Origin: Methanobrevibacter woesei
Lineage (GTDB): Archaea; Methanobacteriota; Methanobacteria; Methanobacteriales; Methanobacteriaceae
Assembly (NCBI RefSeq): GCF_003111605.1
Contig: NZ_MZGU01000007.1
Location: 52,913 to 116,912, forward strand
Length of the DNA: 64,000 bases
Direction: 5' to 3'
Both the position numbers and the translations under genes were made by a program. The notes under the pieces were generated by a model that was not told where the DNA came from, made no database searches, and saw only the letters and a list, made by a program, of their open reading frames with translations. Each line of letters begins with the position of its first letter. Positions within the stretch are counted from its first letter, which is position 1. Shown one piece after another: positions 36,407-46,168 of the stretch.

Positions 36407-37822
36407 ATGTTTAATAATAGAATTATTGCGATATTTATAATATTGTTAATATCAACTATGAGTATTTCGCCAATAATGGCGACAGAGTTGTCGAATGAAA
36501 GTAATTTAACAAGTAGTGAAATTCAAGAAGATAGTTTAGATAGTAATGATGTTTCACTTGAGAATGATGATGTAAAATCATCTGAAAATTCAGATGAAAC
36601 AGTTGAGGGATATTTTTTCATAACTCTATTTAATACTACAGATAAGCCAAATGAAATAGATAGTAACAACAGTACTGCTTCTCATAGCTATGGGGACTAT
36701 ATTCCAAGTGGGGAAGAACAGTTTTCTTGGAATGGTAGTTTAAACAAGTCCATGATTATTAACTTGATTGGTGAAGAAAATTATAATAACCCTCAATGGA
36801 GTATTACAAACATGAGAATGGACTTGATTAATGCCATAATTAGTTATCCAGAAGCAATGATTGAATATTTAAGCGAAACAGGAAATTTAGATAATTTATT
36901 TAAAGACAATAATACTCAACAGGCAATGAACACAATCATTATTAAAGATTATCTCATGCCTTATTTAAAAAACTTTGAAAATGCAACCTATGAATTTGCA
37001 CTTGATGATAACAGCCCAATTTTTTATCCATATGTGATTAAAAAGGATACGGATGGTTTAATCCATGTAGATGGTTCTATTATATTTGATTTGATTTTCA
37101 ATATATCCTACAGTAATAATGAAGTCACTGATGGCGAATGGTTTGAAATAAAAAATGAAACTACTAACACAACTAGACTTTTAGACAACAACACTCTTGA
37201 AGTAACTGTTACAAATACACTGTTTTTCCAACAAAATCATACACTTAATACAAGTGAATATTTGATTAATTTTGCTAGTATAAATGATTTAAGAAATAAT
37301 ATAAGTACAGAATCTTTAGTGAATAGTTTTTTAACAGTTTTGGATCCTTCTTATAGTAATACATCCTCTTCCTATGTGATATATATTCCATTAGGAGATG
37401 AACCTTCAGGAGACAATGATACTAATGGAACTGGTAATGGTACTGATGTTCCTGGTTTGAATGATACTAATAATACTGGTAATGGTACTGATGTTCCTGG
37501 TTTGAATGATACTAATAATACTGGTAATGGTACTGATGTTCCTGGTTTGAATGATACTAATAATACTGGTAACTCTGATTTAAATGAATCTACCAATTCA
37601 ACTACAAATGAAACAATTGATAGCAATGGCACTGTTATAGATAATTCCTCTAATTTAGATGATTCTCAGTTTAAAGAAAATAATGAGAATATTGAGAATG
37701 AAACATCTGTTATGATATCTATGCCTAAGACAGGTGATGCTATTGCACTATTACTAATTGTGCTACTTTTTGCTCTATTAATGGCTGGTTTAAAAATAAG
37801 AAAAGATAAAAATGATAATTAA
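36407..37822 (+). CDS. Secreted surface protein with LPXTG-like C-terminal anchor
   Basis: A 471-residue exported protein. Residues 1-26 are a signal peptide (MFNNRIIAIFIILLIS, cleavage near IMATE). A long Asn/Ser/Thr-rich, acidic ectodomain follows, with many N-x-S/T sequons. Residues ~337-390 contain a 15-residue repeat NDTNNTGNGTDVPGL in several copies. The end is MPKTGD, a ~20-residue hydrophobic span and RKDKNDN, the layout of a sortase sorting signal with M in place of L. Methanobacteriales have pseudomurein walls and sortase-like proteins, so covalent anchoring is plausible. No enzyme motif is seen. A signal peptidase gene follows 140 bp downstream. Confidence 0.82.
   Translation: MFNNRIIAIFIILLISTMSISPIMATELSNESNLTSSEIQEDSLDSNDVSLENDDVKSSENSDETVEGYFFITLFNTTDKPNEIDSNNSTASHSYGDYIPSGEEQFSWNGSLNKSMIINLIGEENYNNPQWSITNMRMDLINAIISYPEAMIEYLSETGNLDNLFKDNNTQQAMNTIIIKDYLMPYLKNFENATYEFALDDNSPIFYPYVIKKDTDGLIHVDGSIIFDLIFNISYSNNEVTDGEWFEIKNETTNTTRLLDNNTLEVTVTNTLFFQQNHTLNTSEYLINFASINDLRNNISTESLVNSFLTVLDPSYSNTSSSYVIYIPLGDEPSGDNDTNGTGNGTDVPGLNDTNNTGNGTDVPGLNDTNNTGNGTDVPGLNDTNNTGNSDLNESTNSTTNETIDSNGTVIDNSSNLDDSQFKENNENIENETSVMISMPKTGDAIALLLIVLLFALLMAGLKIRKDKNDN
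37415..37570 (+). repeat. 45-bp in-frame tandem repeat in the surface-protein gene
   Basis: Units start at 37415, 37460, 37505 and 37550, each beginning AATGATACTAAT. The second and third are nearly identical, the first differs slightly and the fourth is partial. Each encodes 15 residues of a flexible Asn/Thr/Gly/Pro stalk. Copy number is likely to vary between strains. Confidence 0.9.
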
Positions 37823-37962
37823 TTTATTTTTATTCTTTTTTTAACTCTTTTTCAGTTAACAATAACTTTATTTTATTGAATTTTCTTTTTTTCATCTGCT
37901 TGAAAATATAACTTTTATATATAATTTTAAATATACTAGTTACTATTAAAAAGGTGATTTAT

Positions 37963-38391
37963 TTGACTAGTAAAAAAGAAATAGTTGCCTATGTTATTAT
38001 TATTCTCTTGGCTTTATTACTTGCACAGCACTTAAATGTTGTTGTTTCTGGAAGTATGGAGCCTGAATTCTATAGAGGAGATATAGTAGTAGTTGAGAAG
38101 GCTAATTTATTTGGCCTAGGAATACAGGAATTTGACCCTAATGATGTTCAAGTTGGAGACATTGTTGTTTATAATGCAGAATGGGTTGATGAAGCTGTTA
38201 TTCATAGGGTGATTAATATTACTGAAATCAATGGTTCTACTTATTTTGTAATTAAGGGGGATAATAATGACGTTCCAGATCCTTATTATGTAAGCCCAGA
38301 TCAGATTACAGATAGAGTTGTAACTTGGGGTGATGATCCTCTTATTATACCTTATATTGGTAATATAAACCTTTGGTTAAGAGGTTTATAA
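37963..38391 (+). CDS. Signal peptidase I, archaeal type
   Basis: A membrane-anchored serine protease that removes signal peptides outside the cytoplasmic membrane. An N-terminal span (IVAYVIIILLALLLAQHL) is followed by VVVSGSMEPEFYRGD with the nucleophile serine and by AVIHRVINI with the histidine that replaces lysine in archaeal and ER enzymes; GDNNDVPDP is the third conserved box. I start it at TTG 37963, because AAGGTGAT (37951-37958) serves as its ribosome binding site; the upstream GTG at 37954 lies inside that site. This gives 142 residues. It follows the surface-protein gene, which itself needs such processing. Confidence 0.88.
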   Translation: MTSKKEIVAYVIIILLALLLAQHLNVVVSGSMEPEFYRGDIVVVEKANLFGLGIQEFDPNDVQVGDIVVYNAEWVDEAVIHRVINITEINGSTYFVIKGDNNDVPDPYYVSPDQITDRVVTWGDDPLIIPYIGNINLWLRGL

Positions 38392-38419
38392 ATTTTTATT
38401 TTTTTTTATAGGTGAGTAA

Positions 38420-40120
38420 ATGTATTTTGAAATAGAAAAACAAGCTAAAGATGCTATTATTAAAGCAATTGATAATTTTGATTGCGAAATTGACACAGAC
38501 TTCAAATTAGAATTTCCTCCTAATCCTGATTTAGGAGATTTAGCTAGTACTATCTCTTTTGCTCTTGCTAAACAGTTAAGAAGAGCTCCAGATGGAATTG
38601 CTGAAGAATTGGCTTCTTGTATTGAAGTTCCTGAAATTTTTGAAAAAGTAAAAGCAGTTGGACCTTATGTTAACTTCTTTGTTGATTATTCAAAATTCTC
38701 TAAAATGTTACTTGATTATGTAACTGATGATTATGGTCAACTTGAGAAAGTAGATGAAAAAATTGTTTTAGAACATACTTCTGCAAATCCTAATGGTCCT
38801 TTACATATTGGACATGTAAGAAATTCTATTTTTGGTGATTCTTTAACACGTCTTTTAAAATTAGCTGGTCGTGATGTTGAAACACAATATTATGTAAATG
38901 ATATGGGAAGACAAATTGCTATTATTGTCTTTGGTATTACTGAATTAGGTTTAAAAATAGAAGACCAAGAAGGAGATAAAATTGACCATAAAATTGGTAG
39001 ACTATATTTTAAAACTAATCAAAAGTTAAAAGAAGATGAAAGTTTAAATTCACATGTAGATGCTATCATTAAAAGATATGAAAATGGTGGGGACGAACAA
39101 TTAAATGCATTATTCGAGGAAGTAGTTGAAAGTTGTTTGTCTGGAATTAAGGAAACTCTTCATAGAATCAATATTAATCATGATGACTTTGTATGGGAAG
39201 GTCAGTTTGTACGTAATGGGGATGTTGATTCATTAGTTGATTACTTTACTAAAGAAGGATTTGTTCGCCATGATGAAGTTACCTACATTGATTTGATTGA
39301 TTTCCAAATTGAAAAGGAATTTGTTTTAAGAAGATCTGATGGTAGTTCTCTTTATTCCACAAGGGATTTAGCATATCACAGGTGGAAAGCTACTCAAGGA
39401 GATGTAGTTTTAGATATTTTAGGTTCTGACCATAAATTAGCTGCTAAACAAATAAATGTAATCTTTAAAGAAATTTTACGTGAAATTCCACCAGAAGTTA
39501 TTTTCTATGAATTTATTACATTGCCAGAAGGTTCAATGTCTACAAGAAGAGGAGTTTTCATATCTGTAGATGAACTTGTTGATGAAGCTGTAAAAAGAGC
39601 AGCTAGTGAAATCGAGTCAAGAAATCCTGATTTAACTCCTGAAGAAATAAAACCAATAGCTGAAGACATTGGTATTGGAGCTATTAGATTCTTTATTAAC
39701 AAATTATCTCCTGAAAAACACATCACTTTCAAATGGGATGAAGCTTTAAGCTTTGAACGTGGATGTGCTTCTATTCAATATGCTCATGCAAGGGCATGTA
39801 AATTACTTAAAAAATCAGGTAAAGATGTATCTTCATTAGAAATAGCTGATAACTGGGATGTTAATGATAATGAACAAGATTTAGTTAGAACCATAGCTAA
39901 ATTCCCACAAGTTGTTGAAGATTCAGCTAATAAAATGAGGGTTCACAATATTACTCAATATTGTCAAGACTTAGCTAACAGCTTTAATAAATTTTATAAA
40001 GAAGAACAAGTTATTGGTTCTGATTTAGAAGATACTAGATTAATTTTAGTTGATAAAGCTAGAGTAACTTTAAGAAATGCATTAGATATTTTAGGAGTTT
40101 CTGCTCCTGAAAAAATGTAG
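38420..40120 (+). CDS. argS: Arginyl-tRNA synthetase
   Basis: A 566-residue class I synthetase. The HIGH motif is PLHIGHVRN near residue 130, preceded by the ArgRS-specific HTSANPNGP. The KMSKS equivalent is MSTRRG near 373, as in other ArgRS proteins that lack the canonical lysine. The N-terminal Add1 domain and the C-terminal DALR domain (YCQDLANSFNKFY, RVTLRNALDILGV) are present. The ribosome binding site is AGGTGAG. It lies 28 bp after the signal peptidase gene. A strong hairpin marks its 3' end. Confidence 0.96.
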   Translation: MYFEIEKQAKDAIIKAIDNFDCEIDTDFKLEFPPNPDLGDLASTISFALAKQLRRAPDGIAEELASCIEVPEIFEKVKAVGPYVNFFVDYSKFSKMLLDYVTDDYGQLEKVDEKIVLEHTSANPNGPLHIGHVRNSIFGDSLTRLLKLAGRDVETQYYVNDMGRQIAIIVFGITELGLKIEDQEGDKIDHKIGRLYFKTNQKLKEDESLNSHVDAIIKRYENGGDEQLNALFEEVVESCLSGIKETLHRININHDDFVWEGQFVRNGDVDSLVDYFTKEGFVRHDEVTYIDLIDFQIEKEFVLRRSDGSSLYSTRDLAYHRWKATQGDVVLDILGSDHKLAAKQINVIFKEILREIPPEVIFYEFITLPEGSMSTRRGVFISVDELVDEAVKRAASEIESRNPDLTPEEIKPIAEDIGIGAIRFFINKLSPEKHITFKWDEALSFERGCASIQYAHARACKLLKKSGKDVSSLEIADNWDVNDNEQDLVRTIAKFPQVVEDSANKMRVHNITQYCQDLANSFNKFYKEEQVIGSDLEDTRLILVDKARVTLRNALDILGVSAPEKM

Positions 40121-40148
40121 GTTTTAGAAGTTTTTCACTTCAAAACCT
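40119..40148. terminator. Hairpin terminator between argS and the ABC permease gene
   Basis: AGGTTTTAGAAGT (40119-40131) pairs with ACTTCAAAACCT (40137-40148) with a single bulged A. A T-rich tract follows on the plus strand. It separates two convergent genes and could stop transcription from both. Confidence 0.65.
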
Positions 40149-40169
40149 TTACTTACTTTTTTTTAATTT

Positions 40170-41018
40170 TTATTGTGTTGCAGTTTCTGGATTAATTAAT
40201 TTTTGTAATTTATCTCCAATTAAGTCAAATAATAATACTAAGATTAATAGAGATAATCCTGGGAAGAATGCTAGCCACCAGTATCCAGAGGATAAATAAT
40301 TCATGGATTCTGATAAAATAACACCGATTGCAGGTTCATGAGGAGGCAATCCGAAACCTAAAAATGTAATACTTGCTTCATGCATTATAGCATGAGGAAA
40401 CATTAGAATAACTCCTACAATAATCTGTGTTAATACTAATGGGAATATATGTTTAATAGCTATCCATAATTTTGATTTTCCAAGGTTTTGAGATAGTTTA
40501 ATATACTCTGTTGTTTTTATCTGTTTTACTTCTGATCTTAAAACCCTAGCTAGTGGTGTCCAGTGAGTTAAACCAACACCCATGATAACACCATAAAATC
40601 CTCCTCCAAAACATATGGAGAGAAGAATTATAAGTAAAATATGGGGTATTGAACCGAATAAATCAATTATTCCTGCAACTAATTCGTCAGTGTACTTATT
40701 AAAACTTGCAAGTAATCCTAAAAAGATTGCAATAAATGTACTTATAATTGCTGCAAATCCACCAACACCAACACTTAATCCTAAACCCGCTATGGTACGC
40801 TGGAACATGTCACGTCCCATCCAGTCAGTTCCAAAGATATGTTCTAAAGATGGAAGTTGATAGATGTCATTGCTTGTTGGTATGTATCCAATAAATAAGC
40901 TACTTATGAAAATAGCTAGAAGAAGAACTACAGCAAGTGAAAGGATTACAATTGTTTTTGTCCTTAAATTTGCATGGTATAGTACCCATGGCCCATTTTT
41001 GTTTTTTCTTTTATTCAA
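40170..41018 (-). CDS. Peptide/nickel-type ABC transporter permease (DppC/NikC-like)
   Basis: A 282-residue inner-membrane permease with six or so spans. GTDWMGRDMFQRTIAGLGLSV is the hallmark of DppC/OppC/NikC proteins and MHEASITFLGFGLPPHEPAIG is their conserved coupling loop. Its start overlaps the 3' end of the DppB/NikB-like gene by 8 bp. The operon encodes a binding protein and two permeases only; the ATPases that must power it are not downstream, since argS converges here. In methanogens such systems often import nickel or peptides; the substrate is not determined. Confidence 0.9.
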   Translation of the reverse strand: MNKRKNKNGPWVLYHANLRTKTIVILSLAVVLLLAIFISSLFIGYIPTSNDIYQLPSLEHIFGTDWMGRDMFQRTIAGLGLSVGVGGFAAIISTFIAIFLGLLASFNKYTDELVAGIIDLFGSIPHILLIILLSICFGGGFYGVIMGVGLTHWTPLARVLRSEVKQIKTTEYIKLSQNLGKSKLWIAIKHIFPLVLTQIIVGVILMFPHAIMHEASITFLGFGLPPHEPAIGVILSESMNYLSSGYWWLAFFPGLSLLILVLLFDLIGDKLQKLINPETATQ

Positions 41019-41997
41019 TTACCTCATTCTCCTTTATTCTTGGATCAATAAAATAGTATAAAATATCTGCAATTAAATTTCCAACAAATACAAACACCGC
41101 ACTAAAAAGTACAATACCAAGTAATAATGGCACATCACTTTGAAGACCAGCATCTACTGCTGTCTGTCCAATTCCAGGATAATTAAATACTTGTTCAACT
41201 AACACTGCACCACCAAATAACTCATTAAATGATAAGAATTGTAAGGTGATTGCAGGAAGTAAAATATTTCTAATTCCATGACGTTTAATTAAAGTCCAGT
41301 CTTTTTCTCCTCTGGATTTTGCAAATAATGCATAATCTGTGGATAAAACATTAATTAACTCATTACGTGTGTAAAGAGCTATGGATGCAACTCCAACCAT
41401 ACTTAAAGTTAATGCTGGAAGCACTAACCTTGAAGCCCATTCTAAGATTGTTGCATCAGAACTTGATACTCCAATTGGGACACTATATCCAACTGGGAAC
41501 CATCCAAGCCATATTGCAAATACCATAAGTAACACAAGACCAATCCAGAATGAAGGAGCGGATTGTAGAATGTAACAATAGGTTTTAACAGCTTTGTCTA
41601 TCCAAGTATCTTTGTTTTTTCCAGCAAGCACTCCTAATCCAAATCCAATAATTCCACTTGCTACCCATGAAATAAACATTAAAACTATGGATGCTGAAGC
41701 TTTTTGAACTATGACTTCAACTACAGGCATACGGTAAATTAAAGAGGTTCCTAAATCTCCTTGTAATAGATTTAGTAACCAATGAAATATTTTATCTGTT
41801 AATGGAACTCCAACACCCCAATAACTTTCAAGCATTGCTCTTTGTGCAGCAGATACTGGCGCATTATTTAAGTATGCATTAACTGGGTCAATTGGAGATA
41901 AATCTAGAAGTATAAAACTAAAGATAGCTACTGCTACCATCAAAATGATAAAACGGATGATTTTATACTTTGCAAAGTTTATTATTTTTTTATTCAT
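41011..41997 (-). CDS. Peptide/nickel-type ABC transporter permease (DppB/NikB-like)
   Basis: A 328-residue membrane permease. The N-terminal DLSPIDPVNAYL and LTDKIFHWLLNLLQGDLGTSL segments and the C-terminal LVEQVFNYPGIGQTAVDAG are characteristic of DppB/OppB/NikB. The EAA-type coupling loop YALFAKSRGEKDWTLIKRHGIRN is conserved. It works with the partner permease encoded just downstream (8-bp overlap) and with the binding protein encoded 51 bp upstream. Substrate specificity cannot be read from the permease. Confidence 0.9.
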   Translation of the reverse strand: MNKKIINFAKYKIIRFIILMVAVAIFSFILLDLSPIDPVNAYLNNAPVSAAQRAMLESYWGVGVPLTDKIFHWLLNLLQGDLGTSLIYRMPVVEVIVQKASASIVLMFISWVASGIIGFGLGVLAGKNKDTWIDKAVKTYCYILQSAPSFWIGLVLLMVFAIWLGWFPVGYSVPIGVSSSDATILEWASRLVLPALTLSMVGVASIALYTRNELINVLSTDYALFAKSRGEKDWTLIKRHGIRNILLPAITLQFLSFNELFGGAVLVEQVFNYPGIGQTAVDAGLQSDVPLLLGIVLFSAVFVFVGNLIADILYYFIDPRIKENEVIE

Positions 41998-42048
41998 AAG
42001 TTCAATTCTCCATTAGAAAAATTTAAAAAGATTTTGAGTATAAATCTC

Positions 42049-43671
42049 TTAATTTGGCCTCCATTTTACAATATTAATCAAAATATCATTTCCTAGATTG
42101 TCGGGCCTATCTATGTTAATATTGATATCCTCATTTACAAAGTAGGTATAATTATAGGTTGCAACCCATACCCAGGGAGCATCTCCATTTGGTCCAAATC
42201 CTTCACCATTGGTATAAGCTGACTGAGCCCATAAGGAATTAGCTTCATTTAAATTAGTCGTACTCATTGCTTCTTCTAAAATACTGTCTATATTGGAATT
42301 GTTGTATAAATTAGGGTTCATATAATCGTTATCAATTTCTTTACTATGGTACTGTTGATAAATTGACTTATATGGATCTGGAGATGTTTGTTGCATTAAA
42401 GCAGCTGAGTTGTACATATTTGCATATATAGTGTCCCAGTCTGTACCGACTAATTCTACATCAATTCCTATTTCTTTGGCCTGTTCTGAAAATGATACAG
42501 CTAGTGATTGTCTATCTAAATACTCTGATGGATAATATAGTTTAAAGGATGCATTCATTCCATTTTTTTCAAAAATTCCATCACCATCTGTATCTTTCCA
42601 TCCACCTTCTTCTAATATTCTTTTAGCTTCACTAATATTCCCATCTGCTACAATAGCATCAGGATTTCCATAGTCTCTTGAGTCAACACCAGTATATTCT
42701 GGAGCTCCATGCCCACTATAAGTTGTTGCGACAATTTCTGAACGGTTAATTCCAACATTCAATGCTTTTCTTATGGAATCATCTGCAGTTACATTATTTC
42801 CCACTGGATCACCTTCTTCAGTTGTGATTCCAGTGTCTGGTTGGTAAGGTAGGGATATTCCTTGTGCTCTTCCTGCAGATAGACTAATTTTGTCATAACC
42901 TTCAATAGTTTCATTCAATCCATTAATTGGGACAGGGGTTACATCTACTTCATCAGATTTTGCTAATTCTAACCATGATGCTTCATCAGGGAATAATAAT
43001 GTAATCTGTGTGTAGTATGGTTTTTCACCATAATAATTAGGATTTACTTCAAAAATTGCCTGTTGACCCACTTCCCATTCTTTTAGTACATAAGGTCCAG
43101 AACCAATAGGATTTCCACCGTAGGTTCCATTATCATAACCATCTTCTTTAACTATTCCAACATATCTCAAATCGTAAATAAAGCTTGATCTTGGTTCTTT
43201 TAAGTTAAATTCAATAGTATTATTATCAGTAGCATTTGCAGACTCTAAATTTGTCATATCTAATTCTGAATTACTTGTTTTTGCTGTATTAAATGTAAAT
43301 GCAACATCACTTGCTGTTAATGTTGTGTTATCTGAAAATTTTACATCATCCCTAATATTTACAGTCCATTTAAGTCCATCGGAGCTAATGCTATATCCAG
43401 TTGCCAAATCATTAACAATTGTTCCATTTTCATCAGTTGAAAACAAAGTACTTTGAACTAATGGATTAAAATTTTGATGTCCACATCCCCAACCTAATGT
43501 TGGGTCAAAACCACCTTTTGGTTCTGCAATATTATTATGCATTGCAACTACAACATGTCTTGGATTTTCATCTTTTCCTGTTCCCATACTTGATGCAACA
43601 ATGACAATCCCAACAATGAGAATAATTGCAATTATAATAATAATTTTGTATTTCTTATCCATCATCTCCAC
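42049..43671 (-). CDS. Extracellular solute-binding protein, family 5 (DppA/NikA-like)
   Basis: A 540-residue family 5 binding protein. Residues ~8-28 are a hydrophobic membrane anchor or uncleaved signal; no lipobox cysteine is visible. The LATGYSISSDGLKWTVNIRDDVKFSDNTTL block and IGSGPYVLKEWEVGQQAIFEVNPNYY block are standard. The mature part starts with HVVVAMHNNIAEPKGGFDPTLGWGCGH, reminiscent of nickel-type (NikA-like) proteins in anaerobes, so nickel, needed for hydrogenases and F430, is a reasonable guess. It heads the three-gene transporter operon; two in-frame ATGs (43671, 43665 region) are possible and the first is shown. Confidence 0.85.
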   Translation of the reverse strand: MEMMDKKYKIIIIIAIILIVGIVIVASSMGTGKDENPRHVVVAMHNNIAEPKGGFDPTLGWGCGHQNFNPLVQSTLFSTDENGTIVNDLATGYSISSDGLKWTVNIRDDVKFSDNTTLTASDVAFTFNTAKTSNSELDMTNLESANATDNNTIEFNLKEPRSSFIYDLRYVGIVKEDGYDNGTYGGNPIGSGPYVLKEWEVGQQAIFEVNPNYYGEKPYYTQITLLFPDEASWLELAKSDEVDVTPVPINGLNETIEGYDKISLSAGRAQGISLPYQPDTGITTEEGDPVGNNVTADDSIRKALNVGINRSEIVATTYSGHGAPEYTGVDSRDYGNPDAIVADGNISEAKRILEEGGWKDTDGDGIFEKNGMNASFKLYYPSEYLDRQSLAVSFSEQAKEIGIDVELVGTDWDTIYANMYNSAALMQQTSPDPYKSIYQQYHSKEIDNDYMNPNLYNNSNIDSILEEAMSTTNLNEANSLWAQSAYTNGEGFGPNGDAPWVWVATYNYTYFVNEDININIDRPDNLGNDILINIVKWRPN

Positions 43672-43715
43672 CGAGTATTACATTTTTCTAAAATACTATA
43701 AACTAAGTATTACTA

Positions 43716-43736
43716 TTGTAATTTTTTTTATTACAA
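43716..43736. promoter_or_regulatory. Inverted repeat upstream of the ABC transporter operon
   Basis: TTGTAAT (43716-43722) and ATTACAA (43730-43736) are perfect 7-bp arms around a 7-bp T-run, about 45 bp before the binding-protein start. It could be a repressor site. A short run of 7-mers (TTATTAC, AACTTAT, AATTTAG, CTATTAG; 43728-43755) overlaps and resembles the heptad array near parA. Confidence 0.4.
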
Positions 43737-43806
43737 CTTATAATTTAGCTATTAGTTTTATAAATACTTATGTATTATTTTAAGATAAAAAAAGTAATAA
43801 TTAGGA

Positions 43807-45177
43807 TTAATTAGCTTTAATCCTATATTTAAATGTCTTTTTAATGTAAAACTCAAGATAAACATATCCAATAATTGATCCAATAGCAGAACCAACTATT
43901 AACCCTATGTAAATGCCTAATACTCCAAGATTTAATACAAAACCAAGTAAATATGCGAATAATACGCATAAAATCAATTCCCTAATTAATGTAATGACAA
44001 GGGATGTAGGTCCTTTTCCCATACCTTGGAATACAAATGCTGCAGTTGCACCAACTGGAACTGGTAATATGTATAAAACCATAATTCTTAAGAACTCTGC
44101 AATCATTGGAGCCAATGTACTACTATTTGCTGAATAAGCAAACATTAAGGAGATTTGGTCTGCAAATACGAATATTATAACAGAAACAATAATTGAAAGT
44201 ATAAGACCTAATTTCACTGAATACCTTGCTCCAATTCTTAAGTTTTCGATGTTTTTTGCACCATAAGCTATTCCTGCTACTGTAATAGCAGCAGTTCCAA
44301 CTGCAATAGCTGGTAAGATACCTATTGAAATTATTCTCCACCCTGCGGTAAATACAGCAACCATTGTTGTTCCAGCTATTATTTCAATGTATAAATTCAT
44401 TATAATAGCTACTAAAGCCATAATAAATTCTTCTAAACTTGCTGGAATACTTACAATAAGAATATCTTTATACATCTGGAGTTTTCTTTTATAATATTCT
44501 AATTTAAACTCAAAATAGGTGTCTTTTTTAATAAACATCCAATAAATCATTAAAAATAGTCCTATAAGTGAAGCAATCACAGTAGCTATTGCAGCCCCTC
44601 CAATTCCCATACCTAATGTGTAAATAAATATTGGGTCTATTATTATGTTAATAATAGCTGTTGTAGCCATAGGGATGGTTGCTCTTTTAATATCTCCTTC
44701 TGCACGGAATATTCCTCCAAAACTAGGCGGTAATAAGATTGCAAATGTAAACATAAATAGTATAATTCCATATTCCATTGCATAGTCAATAACACTGCTT
44801 GCTCCCATAATAATAAGTAAATCTCTTAGGAAAACAGTTAAAATTAAGGTTAATACTACAGCAACAAGAATTGCAACAAATATTGAATGAATTGCTGCAT
44901 TATTGGCACCTTTTCTATCTTTTGCACCAATATATCTTGATATTAAAGAGTTAGCTCCAGCTCCAACACCATTTCCTACTCCAACAAGAATCATAAAAAG
45001 TGGTGTGATAAATCCGATAGCAGCTAATGGTTCTGGTCCAAGTCCGGCTACCCATGCACCATCAATGATATTGTTCAACATAATAAGTAGCATACTAGCC
45101 ATTAATGGGTAAGCCAACTTATTTATTGCTTTTTTAGGATCTCCAGTAATGGAATCAAGATTAGCATTACTTTCCAT
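43807..45177 (-). CDS. MATE-family multidrug/organic cation exporter
   Basis: A 456-residue protein with about twelve hydrophobic segments in two pseudo-symmetric halves. AINKLAYPLMASMLLIMLNNIIDGAWV and the GVGNGVGAGANSLISRYIGA loop are the usual N-terminal features of the MATE family, and AAITVAGIAYGAKNIENLRIGARY is the equivalent in the second half. It exports drugs or metabolites using an ion gradient. It sits between the transporter operon and argF on the same strand with its own spacing of 57 bp to argF. The substrate is unknown. Confidence 0.9.
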   Translation of the reverse strand: MESNANLDSITGDPKKAINKLAYPLMASMLLIMLNNIIDGAWVAGLGPEPLAAIGFITPLFMILVGVGNGVGAGANSLISRYIGAKDRKGANNAAIHSIFVAILVAVVLTLILTVFLRDLLIIMGASSVIDYAMEYGIILFMFTFAILLPPSFGGIFRAEGDIKRATIPMATTAIINIIIDPIFIYTLGMGIGGAAIATVIASLIGLFLMIYWMFIKKDTYFEFKLEYYKRKLQMYKDILIVSIPASLEEFIMALVAIIMNLYIEIIAGTTMVAVFTAGWRIISIGILPAIAVGTAAITVAGIAYGAKNIENLRIGARYSVKLGLILSIIVSVIIFVFADQISLMFAYSANSSTLAPMIAEFLRIMVLYILPVPVGATAAFVFQGMGKGPTSLVITLIRELILCVLFAYLLGFVLNLGVLGIYIGLIVGSAIGSIIGYVYLEFYIKKTFKYRIKAN

Positions 45178-45234
45178 CAGTCAATCTCCGAAAAATGAGT
45201 AAAAAAAAGTTAAAATAGGGTTTAATAAAGGTAA

Positions 45235-46140
45235 TTATCCAAGGAAGTGATATAAAACTGCTTTTTGTGCATGTAATCTATTTTCTGCTTCGTCATAGAT
45301 TACTGATTGAGGTCCGTCAATAACTTCACTTGTCACTTCTTCTCCACGAATAGCTGGAAGACAGTGCATAAAAATAGCATCTGGATTTGCATAAGACATC
45401 AATTCCTTATTGACTTGATATGGGCTTAAATCTTTCTGTCTTTTTGCTTCTTCAGCTTCATCACCCATACTGACCCATACATCAGTGTAAATTGTATCAC
45501 TATTGCTTACAGCTTCTTTAATATCTGATGTGATTGTAATTTTTGCATTATTTTCATTAGCTAATTTTTCAGCTTTTTTGAGAATCTCTTCATTAGGCTC
45601 ATATCCTTCAGGACAAGCTACAGACATATCCATTCCAAGAATTGCAGTAATTAAAAGTAATGAATTGCATACATTATTTCCATCGCCTACAAAACAAAGT
45701 TTTTTACCTTTAAATTCACCTAAATGTTCTTTAATGGTTAACATATCAGCTAATGCCTGACAAGGGTGTTCTAAATTAGTTAATCCACTAATTACAGGAA
45801 CATCTGAGTATTCAGCAAGTTCAACTACATCGTCATGTTCAATAGCACGAATCATTATTCCATCAACGAAACGACTTAAAACTTTTGCTGTGTCAGATAT
45901 TGGTTCTCCTCTGCCCATTTGTAAGTCTGATGAGGATAAAAAGATAGGTCTTCCACCTAATTGATACATTCCAACATCAAAGGAAACTCTGGTTCTTGTA
46001 GAGGATTTTTGAAATATCATTGCTAAAGCTTTGCCTTCTAAAGGTTTTCCTTCTATTTTGCCTTCTTTAAATTTTTTAGCTATTTCCAAGATGTTTTCAA
46101 CATCATTTTTTATATCACAAACAGATAATAAATCACTCAT
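45235..46140 (-). CDS. argF: Ornithine carbamoyltransferase
   Basis: ArgF makes citrulline from ornithine and carbamoyl phosphate in arginine synthesis. The carbamoyl-phosphate loop is [10 protein letters not shown] near residue 51 and the ornithine-specific MHCLPA is near 264, which clearly separates it from the pyrB paralogue in this window. At 301 residues the length is normal. The 160-bp gap upstream contains two AGTATATCT direct repeats 39 bp apart that may be promoter or operator elements. Identification is certain. Confidence 0.96.
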   Translation of the reverse strand: MSDLLSVCDIKNDVENILEIAKKFKEGKIEGKPLEGKALAMIFQKSSTRTRVSFDVGMYQLGGRPIFLSSSDLQMGRGEPISDTAKVLSRFVDGIMIRAIEHDDVVELAEYSDVPVISGLTNLEHPCQALADMLTIKEHLGEFKGKKLCFVGDGNNVCNSLLLITAILGMDMSVACPEGYEPNEEILKKAEKLANENNAKITITSDIKEAVSNSDTIYTDVWVSMGDEAEEAKRQKDLSPYQVNKELMSYANPDAIFMHCLPAIRGEEVTSEVIDGPQSVIYDEAENRLHAQKAVLYHFLG

Positions 46141-46168
46141 ATTTTATACCTCTATCTTAACAAAATAA

